From positions 2,790,001 to 2,854,000 of the forward strand of contig CM114272.1 in the NCBI GenBank assembly GCA_050084515.1: a stretch of 64,000 nt of DNA, given 5' to 3'. The stretch comes from Blasia pusilla. Its lineage: Eukaryota; Marchantiophyta; Marchantiopsida; Blasiales. The position numbers were made by a program, and so were the translations under genes. Below, piece after piece: positions 1 through 10,468 of this stretch; the first letter of the stretch is position 1; every line of letters begins with the position of its first letter. The notes beneath the pieces were generated by a model. The model did no database searches. It had not been told where the DNA came from and saw only the letters and a list, made by a program, of their open reading frames with translations.

Positions 1-502
1 CCCTGAATAAGAGGAGAAAGATAGGGCAGAATGTATGGCTTATGTTGAAAACCTTCAATGTGAAGAACGGTTAGCAGCATACATGAAGAAAGTTGAGAAG
101 GAGAAGAGAAGGTGGCAAAATATAAAGGATTGGTCACCAAAATGATTCTTGGTTGTATACTTGCTTTCAAACCTAGCCTTTGAGCTCAAACTTTGTTTGA
201 AATGGGCTTGATGGAAGTAAATTCAAAATTTGTGGAAGCAGTTTTTTTGGCTGATTCTTCATAAGCATAAATTGTGTTTATCATAAATTTATTTTTTAGT
301 GTATTCTTTTTCATGTATAGAGTAAATACTCACGCCATGACAGTCATGTTCTGTCATATGTACCAATAGAGTTCCTATTTCAACTCATAATAAATGTTTG
401 CTAATTGCAGAAATTCAAGGAGTATAGGAAGCCATATTGTTAAAGTCTTCTTTACTAATGAAAGGTATTATTATTATAATACCTTTACTAAAGAAAGGTA
501 TT
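1..502. other. No gene recognised (AT-rich left edge)
   Basis: AT-rich sequence without a recognisable coding frame. It lies on the outer side of inverted-repeat arm 503-760, so it could be the inside of another element that continues left of the window. A short direct repeat (aaaggtatta) occurs twice near 460-500. Confidence 0.4.
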
Positions 503-760
503 ATGGATCTTCCCCCAAAAGTAGCCTCCAAATGATAATGTGTGTAATAAGGTTATCTGATGATCGTTGACTCAGTCAACCGATCACTTGGGAGAAGTAA
601 AACGCATGTTATCTATCAATAGGCTAACGAAGATGTGACAATGTCTGTTGTAATATTTACTAGTGTTGGTTCAAAATGCGAGTAATTATAATGTCGGTTT
701 CATATATGAATTTAAATTATGAAACCTTTCGAAACTATAGGACTTTAAAATGTAACATCT
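503..760 (+). repeat. Inverted-repeat arm A, MULE-terminus-like
   Basis: This arm matches the reverse complement of 1219-1545. Shared landmarks are CTTCCCCCAAA, TAGCCTCCAAATGATAA, GTTGACTC-GTCAAC, ACAATGTCT and an AT-rich end around ATTATGAAACCTTTC. The companion arm carries about 80 bp of extra sequence in the middle. Both arms resemble the long terminal repeats at 22265-22490 and 26510-26735, which flank a Mutator-like transposase fragment. Long terminal inverted repeats of about 200 bp are typical of MULEs. Confidence 0.6.
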
Positions 761-1218
761 TACAAATTTGCAATATATTGTTTAATTACTTTAAGTAGCT
801 ATTATGCCAATGAGATGCATGCTTTAAAAAAACCCCAACATTCTAGTTTTATATATCTTGGATATTTTCAAAATTTTGTGAGTGGAATTTCATTTGAATA
901 TCTTATTTGAAAACTTTGTTTGAAATGGGCTCTTCCGAAACACCAATTTAATATCTACAATTTCACTCCTATCACTACATACTATATTTTGTATGTTAAA
1001 AATTTGAACCCAAAAACGTATCACTACTTCAATATTTATTTTAATTGCATATTAATTGGGAAAATATGATATCGTCGTTTCCTTTTCCTAGGAGTCTCAA
1101 CCAAGAAAAGAAAATCACTTTTTCAGTTCAAAATATGTCAAGAATATGTTAATCATATCATATTTGGTAGGGAGAAAGAATATCATGATTGTCTTTATAT
1201 ATGTTATAGAGACCTTAC

Positions 1219-1545
1219 AAGTCATATAGTTTAGAAAGGTTTCATAATGTAAATTCATATTTGAAATTGACATTATAATTACCTAAACTTTGAAATATAC
1301 ACTAATATTGGAGTGTTCCTCTTACTTTTTCAAACTCCCCTCATGGCATTCTCAACCAATATGATTAATGGCATTTTGAGCCAACACTATTAAACATTAC
1401 AATAGACATTGTCACATCTTAGTTAGCCTACCGATAGATAACGTGCATTTTACTTTCCCCAAGTCACTTGTTGACCGAGTCAACCATCACAAGGTGACCT
1501 GTACACACACGTTATCATTTGGAGGCTATATTTGGGGGAAGAGCC
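1219..1545 (-). repeat. Inverted-repeat arm B, MULE-terminus-like
   Basis: Reverse-complement partner of arm A (503-760), separated from it by about 460 bp. By comparison with the TATA-bearing repeats of the second MULE, arm B is oriented as a left terminus reading into the transposase gene at 1515-4308, and arm A as a right terminus of something further left. The alternative is that A and B together bound a ~1-kb non-autonomous element. A 30-bp block just inside arm B (about 1549-1577) recurs at 22235-22264, beside a terminus of the second MULE. Confidence 0.55.
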
Positions 1546-4308
1546 ATTTGTGTAGCGATGTGTATGTGCACAATAACATATACCAAAAGGATTTTGTTAT
1601 TGATGAATCCATCTCTGTAAATCTGAAACGGATTTCCTGGTTGCGGTGTTAAGCCATTGTTGAGAGTCACTTTTGCTGTCTCTATTCTACCATTGGTTTC
1701 TCTCAACATCTTACATACTAATGTAAAAAATTGCAGGTTTCCTCCACAATTAGTGCGTAGTTCACTGTATAACTTGTCCATAGTAATGACCATCTGCTCC
1801 ATAGAGGGAGATGGACTTGGAAGAATTCTATTAGAACTCTCTTGTATTCCCATTAATATCGATGGAGATCTTTCAACAATTGGTGGATGGTGCAGAAGCG
1901 TGCCCATATATCCATCTTCCATACATGAAGAAAATATGGTGCTATCTTCATCTAGAATGCCTTCTGAAACATACCATATAGTAGCCATAACTTAAAAAAG
2001 GATATGTCATAAACAAATAAGACACCTCAACAACAAGGAAATATCTAAGTATGAATTCATTGACAGGAGAAGATACCTGCTTCTGTTGCTGGTAATTCAT
2101 TGAGATCCAAGGTGTTTGCCAACGATGGACGTAAGGTAGTGTCTGATTTGATCCTCACCATTTGTAGATGGCATATTCCTCCTTGTGTCGTACCCAATCT
2201 TGTTCCTAATACCCTTACCAAATCGGCCTCATCAAAGCTTTCTTGCAACAAAGCAGCAATCTATTTTCCACTTCCACATTCAGTCGGTTTCTACTTCATA
2301 ATTCATATTTTCTTCTGAACCATTAAAGAGCAAAGGATATTACTTCATGGAATATTCATCAAGTGAAACTTACCATATGTGAAACAAATGTTACCCTTAA
2401 GAGACCATGGACACTCACAATGTCCCCACTCAGTGTCATAATTGTAGACTTCATACCACTTATTGAGAACTGACTGGCTCTTTACTTGTGCCATGCGTAT
2501 ATTACCCCTCGTTTGATTCAGTACAACGTCACTGGCCACGATATCTTTTCCTTTTAGAACTGAATTGTTGATATATTGCTCCTGTTCTGCATTTTGCACA
2601 AAGCCTTTCTTTTTTAAGAGTTGTATGTGGAAATACCATGCTTCAATGGACTGGAGGAGCTTCCACACAAGGTAGTCACCTCTTCTTTGAGCCAAACTCT
2701 TGTTATCATCATTTAGTACTGCTTTCATGCTTCCGTGATAAGCTTCAATAACAGCATTCGTGTCTGGGTTTGCATGAGGGTAGTCCCTAGCTGCTCTAAC
2801 CCACTTTTCTGCAGAAAAAACCAGCAAGAGTTACCACATATTTAATGTAAATTACATAACCTAAAGATCCAGTGGTGGGAAAATCCAAGAGACATGAGAG
2901 GTTCAATGAACTTGCCTAGTTTGGGCTCCCAATAAGTCTGGATGTAATTCACAAAAGCAACTTCTCCGCTGAAGTCTGCATAGAACTGTTGCAAGGCATT
3001 TCTTGCGTCATGTAAGACATCACCTCTCCTGTAGGTACCACAACGATTGACATACATTATTTCTCCAAGACGTCGTGACATTTGTGCTCTTAAAATGGGA
3101 CAGTGGACCTTGCACTTCAATTGCTTCAACCAATCGTTTCGTACATACCAAAGGCACAAAATGATGTTTACACCTCCAAATGTTTCTCTACATGGAATGA
3201 AAAATAGATAACGTCATTGAATTTGCATGGCTATAATGCCTTCCATTTCTGCATGGTGGATGCCGAAATTGTAAATGTGGTAAAAATAGTAGAATTCAGT
3301 TGCTTATTTATAACAAGATACAATATGGATAGGAAGTGGATGGACAAACCTCGAGGCATTTTGCTCTGCATTTGCATCATCCAGAATGACTGCATTTGGC
3401 TCCCAATTCGGCTGGATTGTCTTATATTTCCCGACCATTGCCTTCATCCACCTGACCAAATGTACCTCTTTTGAGCTACTTGTCAAAACCCATGCCACTG
3501 GTATCCCGGTATGATGCTCATCAAATACCAAAATAGTATATAATGGGAACTGCACTCATACAATCCACACACCCAACAAACCATTTCCACAATGTTTGAG
3601 ACTTTGCTTAATAAATGAGTGATGCACATTTTTTTTCAAAACACCATGATAACATGTAGTGAACTTACCTTGCTTCAATTCGTTCCAAATGTACTGTCCA
3701 TACTTAATACACTATTGTGTCCAAGCTTGATCAATGTTTGCAATTGCCATTGGCTTTGGAAGCCTAAGATGAAGGGCCTCGCACTCTCTATATATGGTTC
3801 ATAAAAGAACACCTTGTCCGGATCAAGGGTGACAAAATGTCTCAATGATTCATCCCATACAATATTGAAAGGTCTCCATATTTAGCTCTTTCTTCACATT
3901 GAGGATATTATGCATTCGCAAGAAATCATCTCTCTTCATGCTTTCTTCGAAATTTGGATCCATCTCAAATCGCATCTTCAATGTGACACCATGCTCCGAC
4001 AAAATCTGGTGGGGCTTCACCCCAAGACAAAGCCTCTCTTTAATATACGATCTCAGATTGTGTGATATTCTTGGGGCATACATCTTTGGCGTGTCCTTGC
4101 ATGTCGGATCGTGTGAACCGTGACATGGCTTCCCTTCCTTGTCGATATGTAGCCAGTGCTTGTAAACAATCTTTGCAGCATGAACAGGATCCCTCAACTT
4201 TGAAACAGAAAAGCGACATTGACATCCACGTTTCCAACTTTCCCCTCGAATGATCTTCTGGCCACGTGGCCTACTTCTAGGTCCTGTCTTAGGAATTTTT
4301 GACCTGTA
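1515..4308 (-). pseudogene. MULE transposase gene, spliced and decayed
   Basis: Mutator-like transposase pieces lie in order on the minus strand. First comes a basic Cys-containing block at about 4308-3850 (GCQCRF, DTPKM, KPHQI, MDPNFE). The MULE catalytic-domain start is at 3555-3355 (LYTILVFDE, GIPVAWVLTS, AVILDDA). Next are CLWYVRNDWLKQLK at 3190-2930 and NPDTNAVIEAYH plus a SWIM zinc finger (CECPWS...C) at 2800-2375. C-terminal acidic exons follow at about 2290-2057 and 1988-1515. Exon junctions fit GT-AG introns (acceptors near 4308 and 3195, donor near 2375); one near 2914/2800 fits GC-AG. The last SWIM His is not visible where expected (Cys-Phe-Thr), and a TAG lies near 2268. The family is certain; the exact exon structure is inferred. 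Such proteins bind terminal repeats and cut DNA in the nucleus. Confidence 0.8.
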
Positions 4309-4655
4309 AGATCCAGTGGTATGTCCAATGTTAAAAGTTATTCAATGGGCTGTTACCACATGTTTTAAAATTCTACATGCAACATATGGAAGGCATTCTG
4401 ACATGTATTTTGGGAGATCAGGATTATGAACTAAATTATACAAGAATTAAGATTAGTTTAATGAGAAAGACACGAGAAGAAATATAACTTACAATCAAAC
4501 CATGACATGAGAAGAGAACATAAAAAGAATACAGAGAGTTTACTATATTTACATATTTATGGCTAGTTGTTTTCGATGTCGGTAGGCTTGCGGGCCATAA
4601 GCACAAAAATAAAAAACGTATGATGGATCCTCTTGTTCGATCTTTCCTGCATCTT

Positions 4656-5468
4656 TCAAACATCTTGACGTTCCGTTCCGAAATTTACAAACATGTTAAC
4701 GATGGACCATGCCTTGCCTACTTCGCGCAGAGGGTACACTCCCACAATACTTGAAGGCGTGGGAACTTGCTCCTCCGGACGCCTTGTATCCACATTCATA
4801 TTGGGAGAAAATTCCGTTCGAACACGCTTCGGTCTTGGCTCTTCGCAGTCGACTCGCACTGGCTCCGGCCCATGCTCTGGCAGCTTCCGAATCTCTTCGG
4901 TACGCCGAGTATTCTCTTCCTTGGCGCTTGATCCTAAGCCTTCACTAGTGCGGGGCATACGCACGGGTGTGTACTTGAGCCACTCCAAGGGTTCTTCAGG
5001 TGAAAGCCCCTTTTTCTCAATGTACAAATGCACCAAGAACGGAGATAAATACAATTTCACTCCCGGCTTCAAACCTTCCACCATCTGATTCACATGATTG
5101 GAAAGAAATTCCGCGAAATTGGGAGACTTTGAAACGTCCATCATACCTCATGCCTGAATATTATACAGTTCCCGCTGATGAACCAGCTGGACATGTACAA
5201 GTAGGTCAAAGACGACCTGCACTTGCTTAACTCTCTATGTGAGAGGATTTTCCCAATTGTTCCAAATTAATTGAAATACTCGGGCGATCATAGGTGCCGG
5301 TGAAGGGTCACAACTTTCAAATTCCATGTCGTGTTGACTTGCTGCAACCACAAAATCCGTGAAGGCAGCTTGGGTTAGGTTTCCACAGATGGAGGTTTTA
5401 TCCCTTGATTGTACCTTGAGAGCCGCAACATATTTGAGTTCGCCACTGGAATTGAGTGAAGAGCTCAA
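4656..5468 (-). pseudogene. Unidentified frame upstream of the MULE transposase (ORF1)
   Basis: A single reading frame of about 270 codons runs from 5468 to 4656, interrupted only by TAG near 5237 and TGA near 5154. The frame appears open upstream of 5468, so the true start is unclear. The first half is ordinary globular sequence; the second half is rich in Glu, Arg and Pro with a possible nuclear signal (PRPKRVRTE). No family was recognised. It could be the first exon of the MULE transposase gene, because a short block downstream (about 4565-4620) resembles sequence upstream of the second transposase copy at 26.4 kb, or it could be a separate accessory gene. Its 5' end faces the plus-strand frame at 5582 across about 110 bp. 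Confidence 0.45.
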
Positions 5469-5526
5469 GTAGTGTACATTGAGGGTAGTGCGAGAAACGG
5501 CAGTGAGAAGACCTCTAAAGATTTTG

Positions 5527-5549
5527 TCTCTCTCTCTCTCTCTCTCTCT
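5527..5549. repeat. (CT)n microsatellite between divergent frames
   Basis: About 11 CT repeats lie between the minus-strand frame ending at 5468 and the plus-strand frame starting at 5582. CT/GA tracts are common in plant core promoters and 5' leaders, so this may belong to a shared promoter. That role is inferred. Confidence 0.6.
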
Positions 5550-5581
5550 TCTTCACAAGTAAATAAAATTGTTGTTTTGTT

Positions 5582-8191
5582 TTGAATTCAATGTGTCTCA
5601 AGAGTGATCTCTCCATGGCTACTTCAAATCCAGATATGTCTCGAGCTGTGTGTGGTGTTGCTTTGGGGGAGAACACATATTGCAGATATTTGCATGATGG
5701 CACCAAGTGGATTTGCTTGGTTTGTAACCGCATGTTCTCTGCCAAAAACAAGACAAAGTGTAACCAACACTTGATTAAAAAGCATCCAAGCCTCGAACAA
5801 TGCTACTTAGTTCCATTGGAACATGCGGGTAGGCCTCCTATTGACCCTAGAAAGGGCCTTTAGAGGCAGATTAGTGATTCCCAAAGAGAGAAAGAGAAGT
5901 TGAAGAAATCTGGTGATGCAACTAAGCGAGAGGAAAAAATGAGAAGGGAGAAATTATATCGATTGCACCAATTTCATTCAGAAAGATGGTTAGCAATTAA
6001 GGACCGTCCTAAGATCCCTCACTTGGGAAAGAAGCCACCCTTGTTAGCTTTGATGGAGTGTAATCTCCAACATTGCTTTGACATTGATGATTGGGACGAG
6101 CTCTTAAATAGCAAGAAGTATGGGCATTGTCTTGTGAAAGTTCGTGAGTGTCAAACAAGCAATGGCATGATGGAGATGGTTGTGTTGGGATGCTTGGCTG
6201 CCATTGAGAAAGCAAGTGAGCCAACGTCTACATATTTGATTGGGAGAGGCAAGCAATATTTTCTGCACCTTCACTTGGTGAATTAACTATGGGGGATGGT
6301 GGAGAAAAAAGGGGGTGTGCACTTGGATTTGCTTCCTTCTGAAAATTCTAATGAGAGAGATCAGCAAGTGAGGGAGACAATTGCTTGGATAGCAAGGAAG
6401 AAGCAAAACTTGATGGGATGGCTGGAGAGAGATCAGGAAAAATACTCAAATTTCATGGCAAAGCAACAATATCAGGAATGGTTGGAGAAGAGGAATCTAG
6501 AGAAAGTGAAGGAGGTTTGTGAGGAAAGGGCATGTAGGTATGTGCCTAAAGAGAAGATAGATGTAGACCTTCAATGGTCTAGGAAGAGTGGCAATCAATC
6601 TGGAGTTGGAGGTAGCTCCAATAACTCCTTTACCTCGTCCACTTCAACTTCAGATAACTCTGAACACATCAGTGACTTTGAAGTTTTGCGCCCACGGAGG
6701 TTTTCTAGGGTGGTCGTTGATTGTGTTACACCGAGGAGCCCCATTGTGCTTTAGGAGGTGGAAGAGGACCATGATGTCCATACTGATGTTGAGAAGCTGA
6801 GACGAAGAGTGACGCGGACCAGATCCATGGGAGGAACCATTGCATCCGAGGAGATGTTACCCCGAGTCTTCAAAAGGCTCAAGAAGAGAGTAAGGCATGA
6901 GGTTAGTAGAAACTCCCCCAAAATGCCTACAAAGATCCCTACTTCATTGGAGGTAGATGAAGATCATGTAGGAGACCCATCAGTGGAACCTACAGTTTGC
7001 GTCATGGAAGGCATTCCATCAACTATAAGCATAGATCCTCACACTGATGTGTGTGGGGTTACAATAGAGAGTGCTGATACCTCACCATAAAGGGAAAATC
7101 CAGATTTGAGTTCTTTCAACAATAGTTCATGTCATGGAGATAGAGATTTTGTTGGCGGAAGTCCTATCTCACACACACGGGTTATTCAAACTCCTATCTC
7201 AACCATCTCCATACAAGGTGGTTTGGATCCCACTCATGTAGGAAATTTGGATGTTGGGACCATCCCTATGGCAGTGGAAATTTCTTCTGAAGGTACACCA
7301 TCTGAAGAACTCCCATGCATTCCACCCACTAATAAACCTGTTGGAGATGACTGTCAAAATTTGGAAGGCATTTCGACAAATGGATCCCCAATAGGCAACT
7401 TGAAAGAGGATAGTGCAAAGCTCTTGGATCACTTGGGAGAGACAACTTATGTTGCTGAACTTGGTGTCATAGATGTTGATACATCTGAGTCTTTACATTT
7501 TGTGGATTCATTGTGTGAAATTGTGGATAGTGTAAACCATCACATCACAAAGATTCCTCTTGAGCATGGTTTTATTACACCAATGAATACACATTCGGAT
7601 TCTCTTAAGAATTCAAGTATAATAGGTGAGGATTGTGATCCTTATATTGATGGTGTGAGAGAGGGACCTTCTTCTCATGACCTTCTTGCTTTGAAAAAGA
7701 ACCTATTGAAAGTTGCATCCTCATATGGAGCAAGGAAGAGAAATGTCTCAGTGCACGAAGAAGTGGATGATTCTACAAGAGGGGGGGTTTCAACTCAAGT
7801 GGAGGATATAGATTCCATATCTGACACCCAGATATTAAGGGATCTAAATGAGGTTAATGATGAATGGGCCATACCTCCATCTGTAACCCAAGTAGCAGAT
7901 GCAGTAGAATACGAGAAGATGGAGGATGAGCTACCAAGTGCATCCCAACTCCATGTTACTCAGGTCATGGCTGAGACAAACACAAAACTTCTTGTGGATG
8001 AAAGTTTGAAAAGGTGTAATAGCACCCAACAACATATTGGATTATCTCCCACCATGGAGGAGTGTAGAGATCTAGGCAAGTCAAGATCTGAAGTTCTTGA
8101 AGACATGTTGGCTACCCCCCCCACTTGGCGAGCAAAGAAGAAAAACAAATATGGACAATCAAATGCAAGGCAGAAACGGAGAAGACATTGA
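5582..8191 (+). pseudogene. ORF2 copy 1: ~870-codon zinc-finger-like unknown protein, four in-frame stops
   Basis: One frame runs the whole length, interrupted only by TAG at 5861, TAA at 6284, TAG at 6752 and TAA at 7088; no frameshift is needed. ATG at 5582 is the first Met; ATG at 5615 is an alternative. Residues about 42-66 hold C-x2-C-x14-H-x4-H, like a BED or C2H2 finger. A Lys/Glu-rich, probably helical stretch follows, then a Ser/Thr/Asp-rich middle, and a C-terminus with the motif EECRDLGKSRSEVL and a basic tail ending RQKRRRH, which looks like a nuclear signal. No known family was recognised. A second, truncated copy on the minus strand at 29480-30690 shares LRDLNEVN, the EECR-LGKS-SEVL motif and the KNKY tail, so this is a repeated family. 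It is divergent from the MULE gene and may be a MULE accessory protein. It could instead be a gene with an unnoticed exon structure. Confidence 0.6.
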
Positions 8192-9228
8192 GGTACCATT
8201 TGATTCAGTTTTTTCAGCTCTTTCAATCATTTAGCATTTTAAGTTTATTCCTATTGTGGATATTATATATGAAATTGGCAGAGCTAGTTATACAAAATTT
8301 TAAAGGTGATGAATGGATGTGGTTTTGTGTTCTCAGGTGGAGGTGGATTGCTGGTTGAGGAGCCACATTCAAATTGTTTTTCTTGTAGTGTAAAAAGCTA
8401 TCATAGAAGATAGCTTGCAGATGTAGTCACCAGAGAAATGAATGAGGTTGTTTTCTCAAGAAGAACTTTGCTGTTTGGACATCCAATACGTTCAAAAGAA
8501 TAACCAGTTCATGATTTTGGCCACAAGGATAGACTATAAATCTGTTTTCTTTTTCCCTTTTAGATATGGCGGCTTAGTGTAGTCTTTTTTCCTCTTGACA
8601 ACTTTAGAGTTTGGGCCTACTTTCAGAAGTTGAAAAAAAAAATGTTCATGTTGTTTCTGATGTGGTCCAAATTGCTATACGTTGTGGAAGACACTCATAT
8701 TGGTGAATACCATAGAGAAGATATGCTTTAAGAGGTTCCTTTATAGGGAAATGTTCACCTACATATTCTTTTGGGCAACTTTCTTCTCGCTATACACCTA
8801 TATGTGTGAACAAGTGTCTATGTTTTCATATGTGGCATATGAATACTTGTTATGAGTATTTGACAAAGTTTGCACATCTCCAAAGCAAAGACATAAGTGC
8901 ATGATACATCAATTCATGATATACTTACTTGGCTCAGGTACACAACATTATAAGTGCAAAGACATTTTACCTTGAATATTAGCACTCAATGAACATAAGA
9001 AGAATAGCATGTTCCCTTGTATTGCTCAACCACGGTTGATGGAAGGTATTCCATACTTTATTTGAGTAGATGTGACACCAATAAGTCTTCCTTTCATGAC
9101 CTCTTCCATTATTTCAGTAAGATATTCAGGAAATCCTTTCATTTTTTCTTGTTCTGTCTTCATTTTTACTAGACAATATAACACAATGTGTTCTTAAATA
9201 AATGGAGATTTCCCTTTGTATGCATATT
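8192..9228. other. No gene recognised (3' flank of ORF2)
   Basis: AT-rich non-coding-looking sequence after the ORF2 stop. It may hold the 3' untranslated region and introns if 9673-10468 belongs to the same transcription unit. No terminal repeat for the left MULE was found here. Confidence 0.4.
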
Positions 9229-9665
9229 GGAAGGCATTCTCGAATTCTGTCACCTACAAAGAGGGAACTTATGACTTAAGTTCTACCATGTGTTTAATGT
9301 GGATCGTGTGTTGCTTTGATCCTTTCTTCCTCCTTCTGTTGGATTTAGAATTATATCTATCATAATATAACCTGCTATTGGGGAGTACTCACTTTCCGTA
9401 ATTTTATTCTCTTACCATGTTAATCACTGTGGCCTCTGTGTCCATTACGGAAGGCATTCTACCAAACAGTAAACTTCCAAACATTACACAATGACTTAAG
9501 TTCTACCACATGTTTAGTATGTATGATATGTTGCTTTGCTCCTTTCTTCCTTCTTCTGTTGGATTCAAAATTATATCTATCATGATATAACTTGCTATTG
9601 GGAATGGCTCACTTTCCATAATTTTTTCTCTTACGGTGTTAATCATTTTGGCCCATGATCAATTA
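9229..9665. repeat. 220-bp tandem duplication (two units)
   Basis: Unit one starts at GGAAGGCATTCT (9229) and unit two at the same word (9449). Both then contain ATGACTTAAGTTCTACC, TTCTGTTGGATT and ATATCTATCAT in the same order. GGAAGGCATTCT also occurs at about 4390. Confidence 0.8.
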
Positions 9666-9672
9666 CTTTGCA

Positions 9673-10468
9673 GGATAACATGGATATAAATATATCTCCC
9701 AACCCTCTATTGGAACCTCCTGATCGGATGGACCATATACATGTGCATCAAAGTGCTTTAACCAAAAGAGTCTTGGCCATACGAAGGATACAAATTCAAG
9801 GGGACTTGCCGCCACGACGGATATCAGCATTGCGCTTACACCGGGATATTCACAATATTGCGTTTATTCCTTGGGAAAGACTGCAAGATTTCATTGAAGG
9901 TGAGGGTGATGGAGATGGGATGAATCCCACGAAATGTCTGTCTTCCTGTGATGACAGAATTGCAGCAATGGGCGAAGCTTGAGGACAATGTGGGACCACA
10001 GGAGTATCTGTCAGCTCTTAGTAACTTGACATAGCGGGCTCAAAGCGCAACGGAGGCTCCGCATAACCGCGAAGAGCTACAAAGGAAGATGCAGCTGAAA
10101 GATCAGGAGATTGCAGATCTCAATGAACACCTTCGCACAGCTCAGAGTAGCATAGCAGAAGCAAATTATGAAGCTACCAATCCCGCTTGGCTACTAACCT
10201 CGAATTTGGGGCTAATCAAGTATGGTCGCAGTTGCAGATGGCATCACAACACACATTCAAGTGGCAGGAGCAAGTGCAGATGTTACGAACTAAACTAAAA
10301 AGGGTACTTCAGAACAATGCACAGCAAGCGAAATTATTACAGGATCAACAAGATGCCAATATTGATCTTGGATTCACGTGCTTCTTTAATCGGAGGAAGA
10401 TCGGGATGACTGAGAATTTCATCTACACAATTGGTAGTAGAGCGGCTTGCGTTTCTATTGCTACATAG
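9673..10468 (+). pseudogene. Coiled-coil protein fragment after a splice acceptor, unknown
   Basis: TTTGCAG ends at about 9672 and fits a 3' splice site; the reading then opens with DNMDINISPNPLLEPPD. The frame shifts near 9935 (Gly/Asp-rich EGDGDGMN) into one carrying an in-frame TAG near 10032, then NREELQRKMQLKDQEIADLN and AQSSIAEANYEA. It shifts again near 10180 into QLQMASQHTFKWQEQVQML and KLKRVLQNNAQQAKLLQDQQ. The heptad-like Leu/Ala/Gln pattern indicates a coiled coil of over 80 residues. No family was recognised. It could be a downstream exon of the ORF2 unit or an unrelated element; the frameshifts favour a pseudogene. Confidence 0.45.

Noticed and set aside
5861-7090. Stop codons in ORF2 as RNA editing or a changed genetic code
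   Set aside because: U-to-C editing of stops is known in organelles of some non-seed plants, but this is nuclear, element-rich DNA with introns; the neighbouring intact gene uses the standard code. Simple decay explains it.
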